A stretch of 61,773 nucleotides of DNA from Lachnospiraceae bacterium Zagget2 (GTDB taxonomy: Bacteria; Bacillota; Clostridia; Lachnospirales; Lachnospiraceae). The position numbers and the translations under genes are program-made. Position 1 is the first letter of the stretch. Each line of letters begins with the position of its first letter. The notes beneath the pieces were generated by a model that ran no database searches, was not told where the DNA came from, and saw nothing but the letters and a program-made list of their open reading frames with translations. This document shows positions 26,160 to 33,709 of this stretch, piece by piece. Location of the stretch: the NCBI GenBank assembly GCA_001941045.1, contig MSHD01000054.1, forward strand, positions 13,617-75,389, read 5' to 3'.

Positions 26160-28415
26160 ATGGCGACACTGAAAGACGTGGCCGATCGGGCCGGAGTTTC
26201 GATTGCTACGGTATCCTATTATATTAACGGCACACACAGGCTGCGTGAAGATACCAGGCAGCGGGTGATGCAGGCCATACGGGAACTGAACTATATCCCC
26301 AACCGCGCGGCAAGGAATCTGAAGGAATCCGAAAACAAGGAGATCGGCATCGTCCTTCCGGACATCGAAGATCCCTACTATTCCGAGATTCTGAAGGGTC
26401 TGGTCTATGAGGCCGAGACCGCCGGATATACGCTGAATATCGCTTTTACCTACTGGCTTCCGACGCAGGAATGCCGGATCATTGAAGAATTTATCAGTCG
26501 GAATGTGAGCGGCATCATTATTCTGACCTGCCAGCCGTCAAATACAGAATTCTTCCAGGATTCCATTATTGCCCATCAGGTTCCGAACGTCTTTATCGAC
26601 CGGATTCCGAAAGGTCTGAACGTAAATTTCCAGACCTTTGACAATTATACCGCCGTCCATTACCTGACCGAGCAGCTGCTTCTGAAGGGCTATGAGCGGA
26701 TCGGCCTGATGATCGGCTCCGAGGAGCAGCTCGGGGAATCTGACTCCTTTTATGCCTTCACCGACGCATTTATCAAATGCAAAAAGGAATTTGACCCGGA
26801 TCTGATCTACCACTGCAATATGACCAAGGAAGATGCATTCCGGGTGCTCATGAACGCGCTGCGCACGCAGGACGCCCCGCAGGCCATCATCACCTCCTCG
26901 GAAAACATCATGAAGGGCGTTGTGGAGGCGCTGGTTCTGCTGCATATCCGCATTCCGGAGGATATCTGCGTCATCACGCTCGGAATTGAGTGCTGGAATC
27001 GTTCCAACTATAATCCGCGCGTCCTGCATACCTCGCGCAGGGCCTATACCATGGGACGGCACTGCAGCCGGCTCCTGATCAGCAACATCCGCTCTCCACA
27101 GATGTTTGAGACAGAATTTATGCTGCATCAGGACCACCATCTGACAGAGTCAATGTCCTTTCCCGATCCGCCAAAGCCTTTTTATTTTGAACGCAAAAAG
27201 GAAACGCTGAAAATCCTCTCCCTGGATCTTCCGACCATCCGCGCACTCTCCGCCATGGCACAGGTATTTTCCAATCAATATGACGCACAGATTGAGGTGG
27301 ACTATCTCCCGATGCGGGAATTATTTGAACGGGTCTGCGAAGATTCCGTAAGAGAACAGAGCGAGTATGATATCTATGTCGTCGATGTCTCCTGGATGCG
27401 CTACCTGGTACAGGAAAACTGTCTGATGGATCTGACGGATCTTCTGCAGACCCAGCCGCTCTTCTCCTCGCATATCATGCTGAAAAATCTGGAAAACTGC
27501 CGGTTAAACGATCGTTATTATGCGCTGCCGATCATCGGAGGAACGCATCTTCTGTTCTACCGTCGGGATTATTTCACCGACACGGAACTGCAGAAAGAAT
27601 TCCGTGCGAAACACCGTCTCTCCCTGCGTCCGCCCAAGACCTGGACCGAGTTTAACGGAATCGCACGCTATTTTACAAGAGAATTCAACCCGTCTTCGCC
27701 CTCGCTCTATGGAACCGCGCTGCCCGCAAAGATGAGCGAGGAGCTGGCGCTCGACATCCTGATACGCCTGTGGAGCGCTGGCGGCGGGCTGTACGATCAG
27801 TCCGGCAGGCTGATCCTCAATACGCCTCAGAATGTGCGTGGTTTCCAGAATATTCTCGAAACCTGCGCCTGCGTGCCGCCAGACATTCTGGAGCTTGACC
27901 ATCATGAAGCTTTCCGTGATTTCGCTGAGGGAAAGATTTCCATGCTCGTCTCCTTCACGGAGTATGCCGGCGCGATCAAAAACTATATTCCCAGCGACCT
28001 GATGCCGAATGTCGGCTACTGTATGATGCCAGGCGGAACCCCCGCCAATGTCGGCTGGCAGCTCGGAGTCAGCCGGTCTACAAAGAAATTTGACCTGATC
28101 CGGCATCTCTTCGACTGGGTCTGTCAGAAAAATACAAGCTACTACCTGACCATTCTGGACGGTCAGGCCGTCATGAAATACCCCTACGAGAACCATGAGC
28201 TGCTCAAGCTCTATCCCTGGCTGGATCTGACGGAGGAGAGCATCCGCATCTCCCGCTCGCGCATCTACCCTTCAAAAGGGAGAAAAACGACGGTTCCCCC
28301 CTGGCAGGTGGAAACCGTCCTCTGCAATATTTTTCAGAAGATCTGGGAACAGGGCTTAAGCATCCCCCAGGCTCTGCGCGAGGGTGACCGGGAGATGAAG
28401 AGGCTGTTCTCCTGA
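26160..28415 (+). CDS. LacI-family regulator fused to an ABC-type solute-binding domain (751 aa)
   Basis: Residues 1-55 are a clear LacI helix-turn-helix (TLKDVADRAGVSIATVSYYING) with hinge (NYIPNRAARNLK). Residues 60-330 are the usual LacI/PBP1 sensor (IGIVLPDIEDPYYSEIL, VSGIIILTCQ, VFIDRIP). From about 345 to the end follows what looks like a complete family-1 extracellular solute-binding domain (LKILSLDLPT, YDIYVVDVSWMRYLV, YALPIIGGTHLLFYRRDYF, PKTWTEFNGIARYF, AEGKISMLVSFTEYAG). There is no signal peptide, so the binding domain is cytoplasmic. LacI proteins are normally ~330-350 aa. Divergent from operon B, it likely represses it and may sense two ligands. AAAAAGGAG precedes the ATG. Confidence 0.9.
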   Translation: MATLKDVADRAGVSIATVSYYINGTHRLREDTRQRVMQAIRELNYIPNRAARNLKESENKEIGIVLPDIEDPYYSEILKGLVYEAETAGYTLNIAFTYWLPTQECRIIEEFISRNVSGIIILTCQPSNTEFFQDSIIAHQVPNVFIDRIPKGLNVNFQTFDNYTAVHYLTEQLLLKGYERIGLMIGSEEQLGESDSFYAFTDAFIKCKKEFDPDLIYHCNMTKEDAFRVLMNALRTQDAPQAIITSSENIMKGVVEALVLLHIRIPEDICVITLGIECWNRSNYNPRVLHTSRRAYTMGRHCSRLLISNIRSPQMFETEFMLHQDHHLTESMSFPDPPKPFYFERKKETLKILSLDLPTIRALSAMAQVFSNQYDAQIEVDYLPMRELFERVCEDSVREQSEYDIYVVDVSWMRYLVQENCLMDLTDLLQTQPLFSSHIMLKNLENCRLNDRYYALPIIGGTHLLFYRRDYFTDTELQKEFRAKHRLSLRPPKTWTEFNGIARYFTREFNPSSPSLYGTALPAKMSEELALDILIRLWSAGGGLYDQSGRLILNTPQNVRGFQNILETCACVPPDILELDHHEAFRDFAEGKISMLVSFTEYAGAIKNYIPSDLMPNVGYCMMPGGTPANVGWQLGVSRSTKKFDLIRHLFDWVCQKNTSYYLTILDGQAVMKYPYENHELLKLYPWLDLTEESIRISRSRIYPSKGRKTTVPPWQVETVLCNIFQKIWEQGLSIPQALREGDREMKRLFS

Positions 28416-29344
28416 GAATGGATTGCGGACCTTTTCAAACATGATCTTGTCGCCGGAAGCTTTATGCCCCCTGCTGACATCCGCCAGCTCCGCGACCTGA
28501 TGCGCTATCGTTTTAAGCTGACCTGCTTTAATTCCAGCGAAAAGAACCGCTACCAGAACTGTCTCACGGTCTCCAATCTCCAGATTGGATCCGTTGTATC
28601 AGATGTGTTTGGTAAAAGTTCCCAGCGCATTATAGAAAAGATCCTGGAAAATTCAGATGAGCCTCTTGATGTTGCTTCCTTAGTCCACGGCTCCATGAAA
28701 GATAAAATATCCGACCTGGAGCTCGCCGTTGACGGAGCATTTACTCCGGAACAGGCTGCCAAACTAAAGATCATCAAGGAACATATGGATAACCTCCAGG
28801 ACCGGAAAGAAGAGTTAGAACAACTCATTCTTGCGCTCGCTGCTCCCTATCAGCAGGAAATTGCCATCATTCTAACCGCCCCGGGATCAAAGATCCCTTT
28901 ACCGCCATTGGCATTATCTCCGAGATTGGCGTAAATATGGAGGCTTTTCTTTCAGCGAAACACTTATGTTCGTGGGCCGGTCTGACACCAGCCAACAACG
29001 AAAGTGCAGGGAAGAAAAAATCCGTCCGTGTCTCAAAGGCCGGGTGTTATATCAAACCTCTCCTTGTACAGTGCGCGAACGCTGCCGTGAAAAGCAAATC
29101 ACACCCGGAAATCCGTAACCGCTACCTTCGGCTCAGGAAACGTCGCGGTCACAAGAAAGCAATCATTGCCATAGCAAGAATGCTTCTTACTGCATTGTAC
29201 CATATGCTGAAGGAAAAGGTAAACTATAATGCGGATCTTTACAGAAACGCTAATGCAGTTCCGGATTCCCATGAGATTACCGTTGAGCAGGCAATCAAGA
29301 TGGTTCAGCTTCAGGGTTATAAAATCAAATCTGCTGTTGGATAA
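28416..29344 (+). pseudogene. IS110-family transposase remnant, 5'-truncated and frame-shifted
   Basis: Reading starts directly after the stop of the LacI fusion gene with EWIADLFKHDLVAGSF, then MPPADIRQLRDLMRYRFKL, internal IS110 sequence. The N-terminal ~100 residues that hold the DEDD catalytic acids are gone. The frame breaks near 28881-28886: ...ILTAPGSKIP stops at 28934, while the true continuation (IKDPFTAIGIISEIGVNMEAF) is in another frame. One lost base, probably a G of a GGGG run, explains it. The C-terminal part is intact to 29344 (WAGLTPANNESAGKKKS, with the serine of the IS110 C-terminal domain). It cannot be active. Confidence 0.88.
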
Positions 29345-29363
29345 CCTGTAGTACCATCATCCC

Positions 29364-29548
29364 TATATTCAGTTTTTGAAGCCACCTTTTGATGGCCTGT
29401 TTGCTGTACCGCTAAGTTAATGGATACCCTCTACTCTTCGTTTGCAATCTTTTTACCTCCTATAAATTCCTATACTTATGATTAGAGCAACATAAGGGTA
29501 AACCAGTGTTCCCTTATTTCATAAGACGTACATTTAAAACTGAATATA
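29364..29548. repeat. Short segment bounded by a perfect 13-bp inverted repeat
   Basis: TATATTCAGTTTT (29364-29376) and AAAACTGAATATA (29536-29548) are perfect inverted copies bounding 185 bp without a gene. No obvious target-site duplication is seen. It could be a MITE-like element, the remains of another insertion, or a large transcript stem ending the T7SS operon. An internal hairpin ATAAGGG/CCCTTAT lies at 29492-29517. Otherwise I see nothing in this gap. Confidence 0.5.
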
Positions 29549-29561
29549 TTGTTGTGGTTTT

Positions 29562-29876
29562 CTAAACGATCACATCTCCAGCCAGACTTGCGATCTCTTC
29601 CTGGTTTGCGGTCTCAGCCTCGAGATAGATTCTCGCCATTTCGGTCAGATCCTCACTGTGCTCTGTGATCATACGAATGATCTTCTGGATATCGTCGTCC
29701 AGCTGCCGGAACTTCGTCGTGTAAGCCGTGAAAGCCTCGCCTTCCCAGATACTGCTAAGCCCCGTTACCAGATTCGTCATCTGGGAGGTCAGGTTCCCGA
29801 CCGTGGTTCCTCTGCTTGAAAATTCGCTTGCCGCCGACTGCAGCTGTTCCGGTGTTACTCTTAATGTTCCTTCCAT
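29562..29876 (-). CDS. WXG100-family protein (104 aa), copy 2 of a duplicated pair
   Basis: Small helical-hairpin protein secreted by or partnering a type VII system. The turn motif is SIWEGEA near residue 43. Two long helices flank it (TPEQLQSAASEFSSRG and FRQLDDDIQKIIRMI). It ends LAGDVIV. It differs from the protein at 37386-37700 by only two residues (S for F near 31 and L for S near 84). It is the last gene of the T7SS operon. The ribosome site is AAGGAG. Confidence 0.92.
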   Translation of the reverse strand: MEGTLRVTPEQLQSAASEFSSRGTTVGNLTSQMTNLVTGLSSIWEGEAFTAYTTKFRQLDDDIQKIIRMITEHSEDLTEMARIYLEAETANQEEIASLAGDVIV

Positions 29877-29918
29877 TTTCGTATCTCCTTTCGCTTCTCG
29901 TAATGTTCTATATTCAAT

Positions 29919-30221
29919 TTACTGGTAATTTCTGACTGTTGCGATCTCTTCAGCTGTTCCTTCCGCCTGCTCGTACTTCGCGGCGATCGTAAGAAGCTTC
30001 GCAACATACTGCTCAATCAGCGTGTAGAAGTTTGTCATCTGGGTCTTGTCGCTGTTGAAGGCATTGTGAAACGCGTCCCGCGCCTCGCCTTCCCACATAC
30101 CTGCCAGATTCGTCTCACAGGTCTCGAGTTCCGTCACCTGATCCTTGAATTGCGAGTTCAGCGTTCTGAGCTCCTCTGCCTGCGCCTTCAGCTGTGTTGC
30201 CGTTACTCTGATTAATGCCAT
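29919..30221 (-). CDS. WXG100-family protein (100 aa), copy 2 of a duplicated pair
   Basis: WXG turn GMWEGEA near residue 43, flanked by ATQLKAQAEELRTL and FYTLIEQYVAKLLTIAAKYEQAE helices. It is a near copy of the protein at 37728-38030, with changes at S/T and F/Y near residue 23, T/N near 30, T/I near 60, and in the GTAEE/ATNQE tail. The pair with 29562-29876 is probably an obligate heterodimer, as for EsxA/EsxB-type proteins. AAAGGAGG precedes the ATG. A promoter-like element shared with 39407 lies about 100 bp upstream. Confidence 0.93.
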   Translation of the reverse strand: MALIRVTATQLKAQAEELRTLNSQFKDQVTELETCETNLAGMWEGEARDAFHNAFNSDKTQMTNFYTLIEQYVAKLLTIAAKYEQAEGTAEEIATVRNYQ

Positions 30222-30270
30222 CTTTTTGTTCCTCCTTTAATTTCTCTGACCTTGATTGTCAGTCTGTTTC

Positions 30271-30341
30271 GTTCCTTGCAAATACAGATTAACATATCAC
30301 CCGGAAGATGCGTCTGAATCCCGACAGACGACCTGTTTTTC
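30271..30341 (-). promoter_or_regulatory. Conserved T7SS promoter-like element, copy 2
   Basis: Minus-strand GAAAAACAGGTCGTCTGTCG (30322-30341), about 36 nt later GTATTTGCAAGGA (30273-30285). CGGGTG and an extended -10-like TGATATGTT lie between. The same parts in the same order and spacing occur at 39411-39484. ACAGGTCGT fits the 9-bp LytTR binding pattern I recall at eight of nine positions. The upstream part overlaps the 3' end of the 449-aa gene. Confidence 0.5.
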
Positions 30342-31646
30342 CGACGGATAACACTTCCTGCTGAAATAATACTTATTTATAAAGCCATAGGTGATGACCA
30401 GACTTACAAAGTTTATCAAAACCATCTCATACCGGGGCACTCCAAACCACACAATTATCATAAATGCGTCTAATATGAGTATTATGTAATACCCGCCCAC
30501 TTTCTTATTTATCAACAGGACAAGATAGGCAGTCCCAATCACAATATAGATTACTATCGCAAATGAAATACCCAAAACGTCAGAAATCTCCCCGTGTTTC
30601 CCAGCCATCTCCCATGCCATTCGTCCGGCTATCGCAATTGCAAGAATGTATGCTTTCATACAGCAAAACCAAAGCCATATCCTGCACACTTTAGAATACA
30701 AAATGTCCGGATATTCTTCGCTGTTCCTGTTTTTAATTGCTTTTCTCTGTGTATTCCAGTGAGACAACTTAATAAACGCCAGGGTAGAAAGCCAGACAGG
30801 AATCAAAACCGTCGAAATCAAAAAAGATAAAACTTTCTCTATGATACCTTCTATGCCTCCATATGCCAACGTACCGAGGAGCTGCGCCGGCCAGACATCA
30901 TAAATCATCGACTTTTCACTTGTATCCGTCGCCTCATTTGCTTTAAAATAAATCTCTCCTGTATAGATTTCCGGTTCCGCCAGCGTCTCGTTATTGGGAT
31001 CAGACAGGCAGAACCACACATTTTTTATTGTAAAATAGTAACCTGTATAGCCCCATATACGCCCATCAGAGTCCGTGTAGTAGTAATAGCAGCTATTTAT
31101 CAGTTCTACTCCATTGTCGTCGTCATAATTGGTAGCCCTTTTTATTGCTCCATGCGGATATGTCCAGACAAGCACTGTTTTCTCATTATCCAGGAGATTG
31201 TCCAGACTGAACCCAACCCCGGTCAGCCCCTCAGGTTTCGTCCTTGTGATTTCACCGGAATGATCGGCAAAAAACTCAGAATCATACACACTCAAAAGCT
31301 GATCTATCTCAACATAAGAAGAATAATTGTATGAGGACGAAGACCGGCTCTGCCCCCAGATCACACCATTTTCATCTGTATACGTATAACTGACCGTATA
31401 AGTGTTCCCATTTTCTATATAGCCCTGGATTTCTCCGCCCGGTTCATCATACCAGGCTGCCTCGCCCTCCGGACTGTTCACATAATATTCCGTTTCATGA
31501 AAATACGTATACTCCTGCTCATGCTCCTGATAAAAGTCGTCTTGTGGTTCCAATACTATATCCGCCCGAACCACCATAACCCCTGACAAAAAAATCGCCA
31601 GAGGAAGAAAACAGGATAGGATTCCAATTCTAAAAGTATGTCTCAT
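30297..31646 (-). CDS. Membrane protein with signal peptide and large exported N-terminal domain (449 aa), unknown
   Basis: Not recognised. Residues 1-28 look like a signal peptide (FLPLAIFLSGVMVVRA). Residues 30-240 are an exported Tyr-rich region with two SH3-like segments (AAWYDEPGGEIQGYIENG... and YYYTDSDGRIWGYTGYYF). From about 260 to 435 there are four to six membrane helices, and the tail is Ser/Cys-rich. The ATG overlaps the stop of the preceding 110-aa gene (ATGA), indicating translational coupling. Lower G+C than the core T7SS genes. A role as membrane partner or immunity factor for a cargo protein is possible but unproven. Confidence 0.75.
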   Translation of the reverse strand: MRHTFRIGILSCFLPLAIFLSGVMVVRADIVLEPQDDFYQEHEQEYTYFHETEYYVNSPEGEAAWYDEPGGEIQGYIENGNTYTVSYTYTDENGVIWGQSRSSSSYNYSSYVEIDQLLSVYDSEFFADHSGEITRTKPEGLTGVGFSLDNLLDNEKTVLVWTYPHGAIKRATNYDDDNGVELINSCYYYYTDSDGRIWGYTGYYFTIKNVWFCLSDPNNETLAEPEIYTGEIYFKANEATDTSEKSMIYDVWPAQLLGTLAYGGIEGIIEKVLSFLISTVLIPVWLSTLAFIKLSHWNTQRKAIKNRNSEEYPDILYSKVCRIWLWFCCMKAYILAIAIAGRMAWEMAGKHGEISDVLGISFAIVIYIVIGTAYLVLLINKKVGGYYIILILDAFMIIVWFGVPRYEMVLINFVSLVITYGFINKYYFSRKCYPSEKQVVCRDSDASSG

Positions 31647-31975
31647 AATTCATTTACCAGAACGCCGATCAAAAAGGAAAACACATTCACGCATATTGCA
31701 AACGCTGTCGGATACGGGATGTCATTTTCCTTTTTATGATAGTACCAGATCTCCACCAGGATCACCCACAGCTCCGGCAGAAGCGTATGCAACAGGAATC
31801 CATGGCTGTAAAACACTCGATGCGCCAGGTTGGCGAGCGGGTTCGTAAACACGTTGACATAGATGAGAAGCTTCCAGTCACGTCTGGGAACTCCCCACAA
31901 AAATGCAAACAGCAATTCAAAAAAGATGGTCAGCAAAAGAGCAATGATATAGTTCATACCTATCTGACGATACAT
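31643..31975 (-). CDS. Small multi-pass membrane protein (110 aa), unknown
   Basis: Three to four hydrophobic helices (YIIALLLTIFFELLFAFLWG, LLPELWVILVEIWYYH, AFAICVNVFSFLIGVL). No known motif. It overlaps the 3' end of the 173-aa gene by 16 bp and the following gene by 4 bp, so the three are translated together. AGGAG precedes the first ATG; a second ATG at codon 7 lacks a site. Small membrane proteins next to secreted toxins are often immunity proteins, but here this is only inference. Confidence 0.7.
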   Translation of the reverse strand: MYRQIGMNYIIALLLTIFFELLFAFLWGVPRRDWKLLIYVNVFTNPLANLAHRVFYSHGFLLHTLLPELWVILVEIWYYHKKENDIPYPTAFAICVNVFSFLIGVLVNEL

Positions 31976-32481
31976 ACCGGCACTCCTGTCTTCTCTTCAG
32001 CCAGTGATTCAAACTGCCGCTTCACATTGGCAAATATTCTGATTTTTTTCAGTTCAGCTTCTGTGTCTATCCTTCCGGATTCATCAATCGTTGCTTTGTC
32101 ATGGAAAAGAAAAACCATCGCATTGCCCGGAAGAATTCCTTTTCCATGAATATCCTGAAAATATTCATGAACCACCCCGGATTCCGGATCTCCTGCCATC
32201 ACCCGAAAACATGTCTGTTCCAGCAGCGCAGCTGCCTCTGCTCCCTCCACGCGACCCTGATACATTCCCTCAAGCAATTCCATCTCACTTTCGTCAAGGC
32301 GCTCCAAATTTACACGGTTCACCAGCGTAAAGAAATGAGAAGGACGATCCGTCATTTCCGGTATAAACGAAGGTTCACACTCTTCAAACCGTTCCTCCAG
32401 TCTCTTCATGGAAAGTATCTTTCTCAGGTATTCCTCGGCCATTTCCTTATAAAACAAAGATAAATCCAATTTGTCCGCCAT
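31960..32481 (-). CDS. Cytoplasmic protein (173 aa), unknown; candidate chaperone or immunity protein
   Basis: Not recognised. A charged, mostly helical soluble protein with many Glu (FYKEMAEEYLRKILSMKRLEERFEE) and no signal or membrane segment. It follows the C39/papain-like gene by 20 bp in transcription order, the position expected of an immunity protein or adaptor for that cargo. AAGGAAAAAGGAA precedes the ATG. Confidence 0.7.
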   Translation of the reverse strand: MADKLDLSLFYKEMAEEYLRKILSMKRLEERFEECEPSFIPEMTDRPSHFFTLVNRVNLERLDESEMELLEGMYQGRVEGAEAAALLEQTCFRVMAGDPESGVVHEYFQDIHGKGILPGNAMVFLFHDKATIDESGRIDTEAELKKIRIFANVKRQFESLAEEKTGVPVCIVR

Positions 32482-32501
32482 TTCCTTTTTCCTTCCAAAA
32501 G

Positions 32502-33692
32502 CTATTCGAATTTAACAGTGATAAACGACGCAGAGCTGTTTTCTGAATCATTTGCAATCTCATCCGGGTCAATATAATACTTTTCACCCCATGACGATAC
32601 GATCAACATTCCGTCCTCGGTAACTCCGGTCACTGACATGGCATGTCCGCCGCTTATGTACTGATTTTTCGTACCATTCATATTGTAAAGGTTTACACCT
32701 TTTGCCAGGACAATGACACTTTTCCCCTGCTCCGTCATCTGCTGATAATTATCTGCCGTCGCATCAATACCGGTAGTAACCTCCGCTTTGATGCCATGCT
32801 GTTCCATATAGGTTTCCAGATTATACTTTATTTCTGACGACGTTACCCCTCGTCCTGTTGTATCGTTCCATATAACATACTCATCTATATCGCCGTCTGT
32901 CTCACTATCATAATCCAGATACTCATCGAATTCACCCGTTGTCGGAGAGACATTATCCATAGTTGCGTACAGATCCAGCAACAATCTGTCATGATTCAGA
33001 CTTCCGTCGTCATCATACATGGGAAACCCAAATGTCTGCTCAAACTCTTCCTCTTTTCCTGTATAGTACAACAAAATCGTATTACGCAGCGCAACATAAC
33101 TGCATCCTTCTGTACTGAGCTTCTTCAGATAATTTCGAACCTGTTTGTCTGTCAGTTCCTCATCCGGAAAGTAACTGCGCACAAGTGCATACCATTCATT
33201 ATATCTGGAGAAAATCCTTGCCCAGAAAGAGTTGGCCTCGTCATACAAAGACCCCTGATCACCCCCATATTCTCCGTTCTCATCAAAAACAATGGCTTCG
33301 ATTTCCGATCCGGTAATTTTTTCAACGACCCAGACAATAATTCCGTTCACGAATTCGCCAAAAATATTGCCTGATCCACCATAGCTTATGAGGCTGGCCT
33401 CCGATTCTGCCGCGACATCACCCGCGAGAATCCTCTTCTCTGTTTTCTCATATAAATTTCTGATTGTTTCAAGACTTTTTGACATCTGCACGAGCTGGTT
33501 CCGCTCTTCCATGATGGCATCCGCCTGTTTGCTCAGTTTATTCCTGATCGCACTGTTCGTAGAGGAACCCATGGAGAACCTTGAACTGACCGTCCGTACC
33601 TCTTTTGCATATCTTAAAAGCCTGGTCGATAAATTATTTTCGACAATATACTGCTTATGCATGCCTGTCGACAGAAGCTTATATTCCGCCAT
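32502..33692 (-). CDS. Candidate T7SS effector: helical N-terminal domain plus C39/papain-like cysteine peptidase domain (396 aa)
   Basis: Residues 1-90 form two long amphipathic helices (LSTRLLRYAKEVRTVSSRF and KQADAIMEERNQLVQMSKSL) like WXG/LXG targeting domains. A glycine-rich segment follows, then a peptidase-like domain. EGCSYVALRNTILLYY supplies Cys197, SGGHAMSVTGV supplies His350, and VSSWGEKYYID resembles papain's NSWG with Ser for Asn. No signal peptide is visible, as expected for T7SS cargo. GGAAGG precedes the ATG at 33692; the upstream in-frame start is less likely. The third catalytic residue is uncertain. Confidence 0.7.
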   Translation of the reverse strand: MAEYKLLSTGMHKQYIVENNLSTRLLRYAKEVRTVSSRFSMGSSTNSAIRNKLSKQADAIMEERNQLVQMSKSLETIRNLYEKTEKRILAGDVAAESEASLISYGGSGNIFGEFVNGIIVWVVEKITGSEIEAIVFDENGEYGGDQGSLYDEANSFWARIFSRYNEWYALVRSYFPDEELTDKQVRNYLKKLSTEGCSYVALRNTILLYYTGKEEEFEQTFGFPMYDDDGSLNHDRLLLDLYATMDNVSPTTGEFDEYLDYDSETDGDIDEYVIWNDTTGRGVTSSEIKYNLETYMEQHGIKAEVTTGIDATADNYQQMTEQGKSVIVLAKGVNLYNMNGTKNQYISGGHAMSVTGVTEDGMLIVSSWGEKYYIDPDEIANDSENSSASFITVKFE

Positions 33693-33709
33693 AGCGTTCC
33701 TTCCCTTTA

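Noticed and set aside
28416-29344. Active IS110 with a bridge RNA
   Set aside because: The left end, catalytic DEDD region and upstream noncoding region are missing and the gene is frame-shifted.
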